Shown here: in pieces, positions 9,245 through 18,069 of the stretch
How the letters are laid out: each line of letters starts with the position of its first letter
Numbering within the stretch: the first letter of the stretch is position 1
Source: JAJCYK01 sp965224285
GTDB lineage: Bacteria > Bacteroidota > Bacteroidia > Cytophagales > Cyclobacteriaceae
Direction of reading: 5' to 3'
NCBI GenBank assembly: GCA_965224285.1
Contig: OZ245043.1
Coordinates: forward strand, 3,720,001 to 3,784,000
Length of the DNA stretch: 64,000 nucleotides
Position numbers and translations under genes: made by a program
Notes under the pieces: model-generated
Told to the model about the DNA's origin: nothing
What the model saw: only the letters and a program-made list of their open reading frames with translations
Databases searched by the model: none

Positions 9245-10615
9245 TTAGCCTTGCTTCGAGGTCTCGATTTTGGATCGATGTTCTTTTATGTACTGCCTGG
9301 GAGTCTTACAGGTAATTTTCTTAAAGCTGGCGTTAAAACTGGATTTGGATTTGAAGCCCGCTTCCTGGGCGATGCCTTCTATAGTAAGATTGCCATAGTC
9401 GGGATCCAATAGCAGTTTCTGCACTTCCTGAATTCGGTATTGATTTATCAGATCATAGAATCCCATTTGTAATTCATTATTGATAAAAGCACTCAACTGC
9501 CGGGGATTAAGCCCTATCCGGGATGCCAGTTTATCCAGATTAAGCTGTGGATCGCGATAAAGCCGGTCTTCCTTCATTACGTGATCCAATTTTTTTCGAC
9601 TTTCCGCCAATTCTTCTCTATTCATGTAGTACCCGTTTGAGGCGGGAGCCAACCGGTTCATTTTTGCAAATTGCAATCTGGAAACGATCTCCACCCCAAA
9701 CCACAATAAGACAAAGGCTATTATAACCCAAAGGGGATTGTAGGTAAGAGTAGCTATTCCCAGATCATAATAAAAATAATTAAATCCGATCAGGCCACCC
9801 CAACTGACTATCAGGATTGACATCAGCCAGAGAAATCTTTGAGGCCAGCCGCCCTTAATTCTAGGCCGTGCGTTTTGTGCTCTTAGGACCATAATAAATG
9901 ATGCTGCCAGGTATCCGGCACCGGAGCAGACGGCCAACAGCTGCTCCAGATGGCTAAATTTGACCTCATAGGGGCTGCTCATAAAACGGTTATGTAGTTG
10001 CGGATTGAGATAGAGGAATCCATAGTAGACCAAAAACAGCAATGCAGGTGTCAAATGCAGAAAATGCGTATTCGTCCAGGTGAATCCCTTAAAAAGCATA
10101 CTTCTGGTATAAAAATATATCAGCGGTCCCAGCAGCATGATAAAAGATAGTGGAAGGAACAAAGCGCCGGGGTCGTTTACCATTCCGTGGTGGATACCGG
10201 TAATTTGGTTTTTAAACCCATATAAGGCTAGAACCAGGATTATACCATTTAAGTAAATATTCAGAGATTCACCTCTGATCTTTAATACCATCAAGATCAT
10301 TGCAATTATCCAACTCATTATAAATACCGGGTATATTAGCTTAGTGTAGATCAGGCCCAGAGCCCGGTCATGAAACCATGGCGAAAATGTCTTGGCTATT
10401 TTGTCATTGGTCCGGCTAGTCACAGGGATAGTGCTCATTCCGCAATCGCTGCAGCTTCCGGCATGAATAACAGAATCCCAATCCATACTGCATCCGCAAG
10501 GGGGACACTGAAATAGCACTGTATTGACCCTTTCCAAAGTGAACTTTTTTTCCGCCCATACAGGAAATCCTATAAGCAAAGCTAGCATGATGAAAACCAC
10601 GGTACGAACCGGCAT
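9245..10615 (-). CDS. AraC regulator with exported cysteine ribbon and membrane domain
   Basis: 456 residues from ATG at 10615 (a GTG one codon earlier is also open). Residues 1-21 look like a signal peptide or first anchor. Residues 37-60 carry five cysteines (Cys37, 40, 42, 55, 58) in CPPCGCSMD...CSDCGM, which resembles the heavy-metal-binding ribbon seen in CopA/CzcA-type proteins. About eight hydrophobic segments follow (80-330), then an AraC double helix-turn-helix (about 350-445; IEGIAQEAGFKSKSSFNASFKKI). The ribbon would face the periplasm and could sense metal or redox state; this is inference. It begins 14 bp after hflX, as the last gene of a cytochrome c-hflX-AraC run. Confidence 0.8.
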   Translation of the reverse strand: MPVRTVVFIMLALLIGFPVWAEKKFTLERVNTVLFQCPPCGCSMDWDSVIHAGSCSDCGMSTIPVTSRTNDKIAKTFSPWFHDRALGLIYTKLIYPVFIMSWIIAMILMVLKIRGESLNIYLNGIILVLALYGFKNQITGIHHGMVNDPGALFLPLSFIMLLGPLIYFYTRSMLFKGFTWTNTHFLHLTPALLFLVYYGFLYLNPQLHNRFMSSPYEVKFSHLEQLLAVCSGAGYLAASFIMVLRAQNARPRIKGGWPQRFLWLMSILIVSWGGLIGFNYFYYDLGIATLTYNPLWVIIAFVLLWFGVEIVSRLQFAKMNRLAPASNGYYMNREELAESRKKLDHVMKEDRLYRDPQLNLDKLASRIGLNPRQLSAFINNELQMGFYDLINQYRIQEVQKLLLDPDYGNLTIEGIAQEAGFKSKSSFNASFKKITCKTPRQYIKEHRSKIETSKQG

Positions 10616-10629
10616 CACTTGGATCAGCT

Positions 10630-11811
10630 TTATTTTAGTTCAAGATAATTAGGGTATATGGTACGGTGCCGGGCTAGCACTAGTTTATACAAAGCCGCAC
10701 GCAGGTCATTAATATGCAATTTGTGGGCGGCTGAGATAAATACGGATTCCTCCTCTTCATGCATGAAGGTAGCCTTCAATTGCTCAATATTAATTGGGGG
10801 TTCCAATTCATATCGTTCCTGAAACTGCCCATTTATCCGATCAATTTTGTTGTAAACCATGAGAGTTGGTTTTTGAGCATCACAAATTTCCAATAAAGTA
10901 CTGTTTACAATATCGACCTGCTCCTGGAATGTGGGATGGCTAATATCTACCACATGAATCAATACATCAGCTTCCCGGATTTCATCGAGGGTAGATTTAA
11001 AGGCTTCGATAAGGTGGTGAGGCAATTTGCGGATAAACCCTACCGTATCGGAAATGAGAAACGGGATCTGATTTATAACCATTTTTCTGACCGTTGAATC
11101 CACAGTAGCAAATAACTTATTTTCTGCCAGCACTTCAGCTTGAGTCAACAGTCGCATCAGGGTGCTTTTCCCTACGTTGGTATATCCTACCAATGCAGCT
11201 CTCACCATATGGTGCCGGGATTTCCTCTGAGTGAGTTTTTGCTGCTCAATTTTATCCAGTTTCTTGCGTAGTACGGTGATCTGATTTCTGATATTCCGTC
11301 GATCCGTTTCGATTTCCTTCTCACCAGCCCCGCCTCTGGTTCCGGTGCCGCCACGCTGACGTTCCAGGTGGGTCCACATTCTGGTAAGTCTGGGAAGTAG
11401 GTATTGATAGCGGGCAAGCTCCACTTGGGTCTTAGCCTGTGACGTTTTGGCCCGGTAAAGAAATATATCCAGGATAAGTAAGCTACGATCGTAGATCTTG
11501 CATTTTAAGTAACGTTCAAGATTGCGCAACTGTGACGGACTGAGGTCATCATCAAATACGACCATGTCAATTTTTTCAGCCTTAATATAACGGCCGATCT
11601 CCTCTAGTTTTCCTTTCCCTACAAAGCTGCGCACATCTGGGTGCTCCAGGTTTTGAGTGAATTCCTGTTTAACTATTATCCCTAAAGTGGAGGCCAGAAA
11701 CTTTAATTCTGCCAGGTATTCCTTCACCTGAGTGCGGTTCTGTCGGCGGTTTATGATGGCCACTAGAACCGCGGTTTCAGGAACAGGCGCTGTTTTATAA
11801 AGTTTACTCAA
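10630..11811 (-). CDS. hflX: GTPase HflX
   Basis: 393 residues. HflX is a ribosome-associated GTPase that splits stalled or hibernating ribosomes. Visible signs are the N-terminal HflX domain with the glycine-rich linker (RQRGGTGTRGGAGEKEIE, 151-168), the P-loop GYTNVGKST (209-217), DTVGFI (255-260) and NKID (321-324). The start is TTG at 11811, 1 bp after the upstream cytochrome c stop; I see no in-frame ATG near it. Length is normal for the family. It is followed after 14 bp by the cysteine-ribbon AraC gene. Confidence 0.95.
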   Translation of the reverse strand: MSKLYKTAPVPETAVLVAIINRRQNRTQVKEYLAELKFLASTLGIIVKQEFTQNLEHPDVRSFVGKGKLEEIGRYIKAEKIDMVVFDDDLSPSQLRNLERYLKCKIYDRSLLILDIFLYRAKTSQAKTQVELARYQYLLPRLTRMWTHLERQRGGTGTRGGAGEKEIETDRRNIRNQITVLRKKLDKIEQQKLTQRKSRHHMVRAALVGYTNVGKSTLMRLLTQAEVLAENKLFATVDSTVRKMVINQIPFLISDTVGFIRKLPHHLIEAFKSTLDEIREADVLIHVVDISHPTFQEQVDIVNSTLLEICDAQKPTLMVYNKIDRINGQFQERYELEPPINIEQLKATFMHEEEESVFISAAHKLHINDLRAALYKLVLARHRTIYPNYLELK

Positions 11812-11812
11812 A

Positions 11813-12421
11813 TTAATTCAATTGGTTTATATACTCTATTAACGCATCTAACTGTTCCGGGTTCAATTCAGCATCATATCCTCGCATTATGCCTTTGCCC
11901 TGAAGGATCCTACTCTTTTTTTCCTCATCTGTGAGTACTGAGGTTCTAAGATCCGGTGCTTTATATAAACCTTTATCCCCTTTTTCGCCATGACAATCAG
12001 TGCATAATTTTTGGTATATCTCTCTGCCCATATCATCTCGATTGGCAAGCTCGATGGGGTCGGGCTTGAACTTGTAACTTTTAGCTTCAGCGATTCCATA
12101 GATATACAGAAAAAGGACCACTGACAAGACAGCCATCAGCTTATTATGTTTTCTCAATCCAATAATTCCCAACGGGATGGCAATAAGCATTACCACCAGC
12201 TTTACCCAGATATAGCTTTCTACCGAGGAGCTCAAGGTCACCATATAAACTCCGGTCCCCAGGATCAATACCCCCAGGATACTTTCCACAATTTTGGTTT
12301 TAGCTCGAATGTTATTTAAAAGCTCCAATTTGTTGGAAAGCAACAGCAAGGTTTTTATGATTAAGAACAGCAGAAAAACGATTACCACTGTAAGGTGCAG
12401 ATGCCGCATTCCTATTTCCAT
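11813..12421 (-). CDS. Membrane protein with C-terminal cytochrome c domain (SirB-like N-terminus)
   Basis: 202 residues. Residues 8-112 form four hydrophobic segments similar to SirB-type membrane proteins; residues 125-200 are a class I cytochrome c domain with the heme-attachment motif CTDCH (140-144) and a likely axial Met at 179 in GIMRGYD. The heme domain would sit outside the cytoplasmic membrane. Its electron partner is not identified. ATG at 12421 is used; Met5 is an alternative. It is the first gene of the run leading into hflX. Confidence 0.8.
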   Translation of the reverse strand: MEIGMRHLHLTVVIVFLLFLIIKTLLLLSNKLELLNNIRAKTKIVESILGVLILGTGVYMVTLSSSVESYIWVKLVVMLIAIPLGIIGLRKHNKLMAVLSVVLFLYIYGIAEAKSYKFKPDPIELANRDDMGREIYQKLCTDCHGEKGDKGLYKAPDLRTSVLTDEEKKSRILQGKGIMRGYDAELNPEQLDALIEYINQLN

Positions 12422-12513
12422 TTTCCGTATATTTATTTCATTATAGTCGCCAACGCAATCTTAAGCATTTATTGGCAATTTTTTTCTTTTGTATCTACAA
12501 TGAAGTTGGACAT

Positions 12514-13638
12514 TTGACAAGGGTAGTAATTTTTATCAATACCTCCTGGAATATCGTAAACTTTCGATCAGGCTTGATCCGTGCTTTGCAAAAAGAAGGC
12601 TACGAAATGCATGCGGTGGCCCCTGAAGATCGATACAGTGATAAAATAGCGGCCATGGGTATACGGTATCACCCTGTATCCATGAGGAATTCTGGAACCC
12701 AGGTACTGAATGATCTGCGACTGATAAATCGCATCGCCAGGATTTTCCGATCCATTGATCCACATATAGTATTGAACTACACCATTAAGCCCAATATTTA
12801 TGGCGGACTTGTGGCAAATGCACTGAATATTCCCTGTATAAATAACGTCAGCGGCCTGGGTACTGTATTTCTGACCAGGAACCTAAGCAATTGGATTGCC
12901 AGAAAATTGTACAAATGGTCTTTTAAGAATTCTGATAAAGTATTTTTTCAGAATCATCAGGATATGCAGCTTTTTCTGGATAGAGGGCTACTTACCGGTG
13001 ACAACTACGAGCTAATTCCCGGATCGGGAATCAATACCCAGTATTTTAAACCAATGGAAAATTCAGGGACCCATAACGACTTTACTTTCCTTATGATGGC
13101 CAGGTTACTAAAGGAAAAAGGGGTAATGGAATATGCCAAGGCAGCGGAGATATTAACCGCTAAAGGCCTTCCTGTCAGGTGTCAGTTAATGGGTAACCCT
13201 GAGTCGTCTCATAGAAGAGGTGTGCGGCGCCGGCATCTGAAGAGTTGGACCAGGGAGGGCTACATTGAATACTTAGGTGAAATAGAGGATGTAAGGCCAA
13301 CTATTGCCGGAGCAGATGCATTGGTGCTGCCGAGTTACCGAGAAGGTTTACCAAAATCACTGCTGGAAGGCGCCAGTATGGAGAAACCCCTGATTGCAGC
13401 ACGGGTGGCCGGCTGCATGGATGTTGTAAATGATCAAATTAACGGTTTACTTTGTGAACCCAGGAATGCAGTAGATCTGGCCGATAAAATGGAAGTACTA
13501 CTGAGTCTCACGGAGGATGAAAGAAAGGCTATGGGAATGCAAGGAAGGAAGTTGGTACAAGCTGAGTTCGAGGAGCACCTGGTGATTGACAAGTACCTGA
13601 AGGCCATAAAGGAAATAACGGATAAGAAACGCCCATGA
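12514..13638 (+). CDS. Glycosyltransferase, GT4 family
   Basis: About 374 residues. No in-frame ATG exists near the expected N-terminus. TTG at 12514 places the standard opening strand (TRVVIFINTSWNIVNFRSGL) at residue 2, while an upstream TTG at 12472 adds an unlikely FFF-rich extension. The GT-B fold signs include the EGLPKSLLE motif near residue 285, which matches the EX7E nucleotide-sugar binding motif of GT4 enzymes. It probably transfers a sugar onto a lipid-linked glycan in the cytoplasm. It overlaps rfbC by 4 bp (ATGA), so the two are co-translated and belong to the export locus. Confidence 0.85.
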   Translation: MTRVVIFINTSWNIVNFRSGLIRALQKEGYEMHAVAPEDRYSDKIAAMGIRYHPVSMRNSGTQVLNDLRLINRIARIFRSIDPHIVLNYTIKPNIYGGLVANALNIPCINNVSGLGTVFLTRNLSNWIARKLYKWSFKNSDKVFFQNHQDMQLFLDRGLLTGDNYELIPGSGINTQYFKPMENSGTHNDFTFLMMARLLKEKGVMEYAKAAEILTAKGLPVRCQLMGNPESSHRRGVRRRHLKSWTREGYIEYLGEIEDVRPTIAGADALVLPSYREGLPKSLLEGASMEKPLIAARVAGCMDVVNDQINGLLCEPRNAVDLADKMEVLLSLTEDERKAMGMQGRKLVQAEFEEHLVIDKYLKAIKEITDKKRP

Positions 13639-14195
13639 CTTTTACAGAAACCGGGTTTAAAGGATTATGGGAAATAGTTCCCAGGGTACACCGTGATGAT
13701 AGGGGGTACTTTTTTGAGCATTCACGGGAAGACCAATTCGAGAAAAATGGTATTCCTGGCTCTTTTGTCCAGGATAACAAATCTTTTTCCCGAGGCGGGG
13801 TACTCCGAGGCCTTCATTTTCAAAGAGCGCCTCATCAACAGGGTAAACTGGTATCAGTTTGCTACGGCAAGGTACTGGATGTAGTAGTAGATCTGCGACC
13901 AGGGTCAGATACCATAGGCCGCCATTATAAATGTATACTGGACGACCGCAGCCGTAAGATGCTGTATATTCCCGAGGGTTTTGCTCATGGCTTCCTGGCG
14001 CTGGAAGACACTTTTTTCACCTATAAATGCACCCAATATTATAACCGGGAATCAGAATGGGGAATTTGTTGGGATGATAAAGACCTGGCAATCGACTGGG
14101 GTCAAAATACACCTCCTCAATTATCCATGAAGGATAATGAATTGCCAACTTATCAGCAGGTTATGGATAAGCTGACCAGTGTAGAGCCTAAATGA
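13635..14195 (+). CDS. rfbC: dTDP-4-dehydrorhamnose 3,5-epimerase
   Basis: 186 residues, full length. The enzyme converts dTDP-4-keto-6-deoxyglucose to the 4-keto-L-rhamnose form in dTDP-rhamnose synthesis. The cupin core shows DDRGYFFEHS, the catalytic His61 in LRGLHFQ, Lys71 and the YIPEGFAHGF strand. Overlaps of 4 bp on both sides tie it to the glycosyltransferase and the Wza-like gene. The other dTDP-rhamnose genes (rmlA, rmlB) are not in the window; an RmlD-like reductase lies 44 kb away at 58225. Confidence 0.93.
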   Translation: MTFTETGFKGLWEIVPRVHRDDRGYFFEHSREDQFEKNGIPGSFVQDNKSFSRGGVLRGLHFQRAPHQQGKLVSVCYGKVLDVVVDLRPGSDTIGRHYKCILDDRSRKMLYIPEGFAHGFLALEDTFFTYKCTQYYNRESEWGICWDDKDLAIDWGQNTPPQLSMKDNELPTYQQVMDKLTSVEPK

Positions 14196-14968
14196 ACCGT
14201 CCAGGATCACATGATATTTTCCTGATAATGGATTGGCGGCTATGTTGGTGCACTATCCTGTTATTGTCCTCCTGCGGGATATCAAATCAGAGCATATTGT
14301 TCAGGGTAAGTGACCATCAGCATATACTCCAAGACAGCGTACAGCGGGTGACCGAGAACTATCTAATACAGCCGTATGATCAGTTGGAGATAAGGGTCTA
14401 CACTAACCGGGGGGAACAACTGATAGATCCCATTGAACCCTTACCGCAGTCAACTCAAAGAGTGGCAGAAACCCCCGCGTATACCGTGCAAGAGGATGGA
14501 AGGTTACACCTGCCTATGGTCGGTTGGGTAGAGGTGCAGGGAATGAGTCTTCCACAACTAGAGGAATTACTAACAAGTAAATATGCCACCTACTATAAAT
14601 CCCCATTCATTAGCACCAGCTTTCAAAACAAAAGAGCAATTGTATTGGGGGCATCCCGAGAAAAGGTGATACCCCTGAGAAACCAGGGCATGAACCTGAT
14701 CGAGGTATTGGCTCTGGCTGGTGCCTTTGAGGAACCCGGACGCACTCAGGATATACGATTGATCAGAGGGGATCTGCAGGATCCTGAGGTAAAGGTGATT
14801 GATCTATCTACTATAGAGGGTCTAAAAAAAGCCAACCTTCAGGTTGAGCCAAACGATATTATTTATGTGCAACCGGTTAATCGTCCGTTAGCCGGCTGGC
14901 GGGAATTTGCCCCTATTGTAGGAGCAATAACCTCGATTTTAGCGGTAATTGTGGTCTGGGCTCGTTAA
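14192..14968 (+). CDS. Polysaccharide export lipoprotein, Wza-like
   Basis: 258 residues. The N-terminus has a lipobox (LSSC, Cys28), so it is probably an outer-membrane lipoprotein. YLIQPYDQLEIRVYTNRGEQ starts the Poly_export domain, followed by an SLBB-like region (near 145-220), and a hydrophobic C-terminal helix spans about 236-257. Wza-type proteins form the outer-membrane channel for polysaccharide export and work with a Wzc-type co-polymerase, encoded directly downstream. The start overlaps the rfbC stop by 4 bp; Met13 is a possible shorter start. Confidence 0.85.
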   Translation: MNRPGSHDIFLIMDWRLCWCTILLLSSCGISNQSILFRVSDHQHILQDSVQRVTENYLIQPYDQLEIRVYTNRGEQLIDPIEPLPQSTQRVAETPAYTVQEDGRLHLPMVGWVEVQGMSLPQLEELLTSKYATYYKSPFISTSFQNKRAIVLGASREKVIPLRNQGMNLIEVLALAGAFEEPGRTQDIRLIRGDLQDPEVKVIDLSTIEGLKKANLQVEPNDIIYVQPVNRPLAGWREFAPIVGAITSILAVIVVWAR

Positions 14969-14977
14969 ATTAAGCAA

Positions 14978-17317
14978 GTGAATACGGAATCAAATAACCC
15001 GCATCCTACTTTTCATCCTCGGGAAACCTCACTGATTGGTGATATAGATCTGGAAAAACTGACGGCGGTATTGCGTAAAAGCTGGCCCTGGATCATTTTA
15101 ATTCTGTTATTGACGAACCTGTCTGCTTACCTGGTTATTCGGTGGACCAAACCTTTATTCGAAAGCTATTCCGATCTAAAACTAAATATAAAGAATGACG
15201 CTACCCTGCTGGGGTTTATGGAGGTTACTGAGGACCAAAACATTACCAATCTTTCGGGAGAAATCGAATTATTGAAATCCCCTTTGTTCTTTGAGAAAGT
15301 AATAGAGTCCTTAGATCTGGATGTCAGTTATTATTCCATTGGAAATATCCTGGAGGACGAAAAATATCACAGCCCGCCATTCAAGATAGAATATCAGTTA
15401 TATGACGGGTGGGCGTATGATAGACCTTTTACCGTGGATATTCTGAATCAGGACGAATTCATATTGGGATATCCACAGGCAGATGGAAAAATAGAAAGGA
15501 ATTGCCGCTTTGGTCAGACCATATCCAACGAACATTTTGCCTTTAAACTATCCCGGAATCTTGATCAGCAATACCTTGACCAAAAACAGCTTTACAGCTT
15601 TAAGATCAACAGCGCCAGCAGCCTTAGAAAATACCTGGAAGAAAATTTAGAAGTAGAACCCCTGAATCTCAATGCCAATACCATACGCATCTCATTCAGG
15701 GATCACAACCGATACAAAGCCAGGGACTTGGTCAATGCCATAGACACCATATACTTAACCTATACCAAGGAACAGAAAAACCAGGCCAACCAGCAAAAGA
15801 TCGATTTTCTTGATCAACAGCTGAGTATAACCCAAGGGAAATTGCAGGATTACGAGCAGTACTTTGAAAGCTTTACCATCGAAAATAAAACCACCGATGT
15901 CCAATCCGATCTCAACAGTACCATAAAAGCCATTGCATCCCTGGACTCACAACAAGTTATAGTGCAACAGAAGCTCCGTGACATTCAGCAGATGGAATCT
16001 TCGATGTCCGGAGGCTCCGGTCAACCGGAAGCCGTCCTGGGATTCTCCGGTTACAGCCCTGAAATAAATCAGGCCATGGAGGAGTTAACACGCCTGGAGA
16101 AAGAAAGAGAATTACTACTGGTATCGCACAATGAAAGCACTTTCGCAGTATCCAGAAAGGATCAGGAAATTGCTTCTTTGAAACAAACCCTGCAGGAACT
16201 GCTAAAGTCCTACCAGCAAGAATTACAAAGTGAGAATCTGATTATTACCTCCAAAAAATTAACCCTCGATAGCAGATTACGAAGACTTCCTGCTAAAGGG
16301 ACGGAGTATACCAGCAATCAACGGAATTTCAACTTGTATGAAGAATTTCTGCTCACCCTGATGCAGCTAAAAGCAGATTTCCAAATAGCCCAGGCAGGAA
16401 CAGTCACTGACTTTGTGATCTTATCTGCTGCCACTTTGCCTCAATCTCCGGTTTCTCCCAATAAGATGATCATTTATGGAATCGGCATAGTGGGTGGCTT
16501 TATTTTCAGTTTGTTTTTTGTGGGAGCACGTTATTTGATGCATAATAAAATAACCAGCCAGAACGAGTTGGAGCGACTGACTACCATACCTGTCCTCGGA
16601 GTAGTGCCATTCCATGACAAAGAGAAAATGGAATTCAGTAAGCTCATTATTGATAGCAATCCCCGGTCTCCGGTCAGCGAAAGCTTACGTACCATCAGAA
16701 CCAACATGGAATTTCTTAAAATAAATCAAGAACAACAGATAATCTCACTTACTTCAACTGTCAGTGGGGAGGGGAAGACTTTTTTGGCTATCAATCTGGG
16801 AGGGATTATCAGCCTTTCGAACCAAAAAGTGTTGTTGGTGGACATGGATATGCGTCGACCCAAGATCCACACCGCATTGGGGCTTGACAATCTGGATAAA
16901 GGTTTGTCTACTATACTGATCAATAAGCATGAATATCAGGATTGTATACAAAAAACAGGACTGGATAACATGGATTTTCTGCCAGCGGGCCCTACTCCTC
17001 CAAACCCCTCAGAACTGCTGATGGGAGAAGAAATCGAAACATTATTCAACCAACTGAAAAAACACTACTCCATTATAATACTCGATACTCCACCTGTGGG
17101 CTTGGTCACCGACGGCATTTTAGCGATGAAAAAAGCAGATGTACCTATTTATGTGATAAGAGCCGATTATTCTAAAAAAGAATTCGTTAATTCCCTTAAT
17201 AGATTGGCCAAATCCAATCGTTACCAGAACTTGTGTATCGTACTGAACTCCGTTCAATTCAGCGGATCACGAGGCTATGGCTATGGATACGGATACGGAA
17301 ATGGATATTACGAGTAA
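14978..17317 (+). CDS. Wzc-like polysaccharide co-polymerase and BY-family tyrosine kinase
   Basis: 779 residues from GTG at 14978. Membrane segments lie near 36-56 and 497-518, flanking a periplasmic Wzz domain with long coiled coil (270-440). The cytoplasmic bacterial tyrosine kinase shows Walker A STVSGEGKT (593-601), Walker A' VDMDMRRP (621-628) and Walker B SIIILD (698-703). The C-terminus is a tyrosine cluster (Tyr767, 769, 771, 773, 777, 778), the usual autophosphorylation tail. It controls chain length and export of exopolysaccharide together with the Wza-like protein. The CpsB-like phosphatase that would reverse the phosphorylation is next. Confidence 0.93.
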   Translation: MNTESNNPHPTFHPRETSLIGDIDLEKLTAVLRKSWPWIILILLLTNLSAYLVIRWTKPLFESYSDLKLNIKNDATLLGFMEVTEDQNITNLSGEIELLKSPLFFEKVIESLDLDVSYYSIGNILEDEKYHSPPFKIEYQLYDGWAYDRPFTVDILNQDEFILGYPQADGKIERNCRFGQTISNEHFAFKLSRNLDQQYLDQKQLYSFKINSASSLRKYLEENLEVEPLNLNANTIRISFRDHNRYKARDLVNAIDTIYLTYTKEQKNQANQQKIDFLDQQLSITQGKLQDYEQYFESFTIENKTTDVQSDLNSTIKAIASLDSQQVIVQQKLRDIQQMESSMSGGSGQPEAVLGFSGYSPEINQAMEELTRLEKERELLLVSHNESTFAVSRKDQEIASLKQTLQELLKSYQQELQSENLIITSKKLTLDSRLRRLPAKGTEYTSNQRNFNLYEEFLLTLMQLKADFQIAQAGTVTDFVILSAATLPQSPVSPNKMIIYGIGIVGGFIFSLFFVGARYLMHNKITSQNELERLTTIPVLGVVPFHDKEKMEFSKLIIDSNPRSPVSESLRTIRTNMEFLKINQEQQIISLTSTVSGEGKTFLAINLGGIISLSNQKVLLVDMDMRRPKIHTALGLDNLDKGLSTILINKHEYQDCIQKTGLDNMDFLPAGPTPPNPSELLMGEEIETLFNQLKKHYSIIILDTPPVGLVTDGILAMKKADVPIYVIRADYSKKEFVNSLNRLAKSNRYQNLCIVLNSVQFSGSRGYGYGYGYGNGYYE

Positions 17318-17337
17318 TTCAATTAGTTAAGAATTCA

Positions 17338-18069
17338 GTGCTATCATTGTTTAGGAAAAAGCCGACGGAAGTAAGCGTCAGACCATTAATGGTAGACCTG
17401 CATTCTCACCTGATCCCAGGGGTGGATGATGGTGTGAACAACATAGAGGAATCCCTGGAAATTTTACAACAGATGTCCAGTATCGGTTTTCAGAAGGCTA
17501 TTACTACTCCTCATATCATGCATGATTTTTATCCCAATACGCCGGAAGATATTCAAACCAGATTGAAAGTGCTGCAGAAAAAGGTAGATGCCGTGGGGAT
17601 TGATATGGAGATTGAAGCAGCTGCAGAATATTATTTGGATGAACATTTTATGCATATGTTGGAGGAGCAAAAACCACTGTTGACCTTCGGAGATCAATAT
17701 TTACTTTTTGAAACCTCGTTTCTCAATGAACCCGCCTATCTGAGAGAATGCATTTTCCAGATTTTATCAAGCGGGCATAAGCCTGTTTTGGCCCACCCTG
17801 AACGATATGTATACGTTCAAAATAGGCCCGAAATCCTGGAAGATTTGATGGAAAGAGGAGTACTTTTGCAGATCAATACTTTATCGTTAAGTGGTCATTA
17901 CAGTAAAGAAGCCAAAAAGCTGGCCGAACTGTTGATTGACGAAGAGATGGTCAGTTTTGTAGGTAGCGACTGTCATCATATCAAACATTTAAAGGCTTTA
18001 CAGGAGGCAGTAACCAGTAAGCATTTTGCCAAAGTGCTGGATCAGCCCCTACTAAACAACCTTCTTTAA
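17338..18069 (+). CDS. CpsB/YwqE-like tyrosine-protein phosphatase (PHP fold)
   Basis: About 243 residues. The open frame reaches back to 17233 inside the kinase gene, but GTG at 17338 gives the N-terminus MLSLFRKKP expected in this family. The metal centre is visible as DLHSHLIPGVDDG (His22, His24, Asp30-31), then TTPH, HPER and GSDCHH. These manganese-dependent PHP phosphatases dephosphorylate the tyrosine tail of Wzc-type kinases. Its place 20 bp after the kinase gene supports that pairing. The stop overlaps the TPR gene start. Confidence 0.9.
   Translation: MLSLFRKKPTEVSVRPLMVDLHSHLIPGVDDGVNNIEESLEILQQMSSIGFQKAITTPHIMHDFYPNTPEDIQTRLKVLQKKVDAVGIDMEIEAAAEYYLDEHFMHMLEEQKPLLTFGDQYLLFETSFLNEPAYLRECIFQILSSGHKPVLAHPERYVYVQNRPEILEDLMERGVLLQINTLSLSGHYSKEAKKLAELLIDEEMVSFVGSDCHHIKHLKALQEAVTSKHFAKVLDQPLLNNLL

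Noticed and set aside
12472..13638. Longer start of the GT4 gene at TTG 12472
   Set aside because: It adds a Phe-rich stretch not seen in this family; TTG at 12514 aligns with the normal N-terminus.
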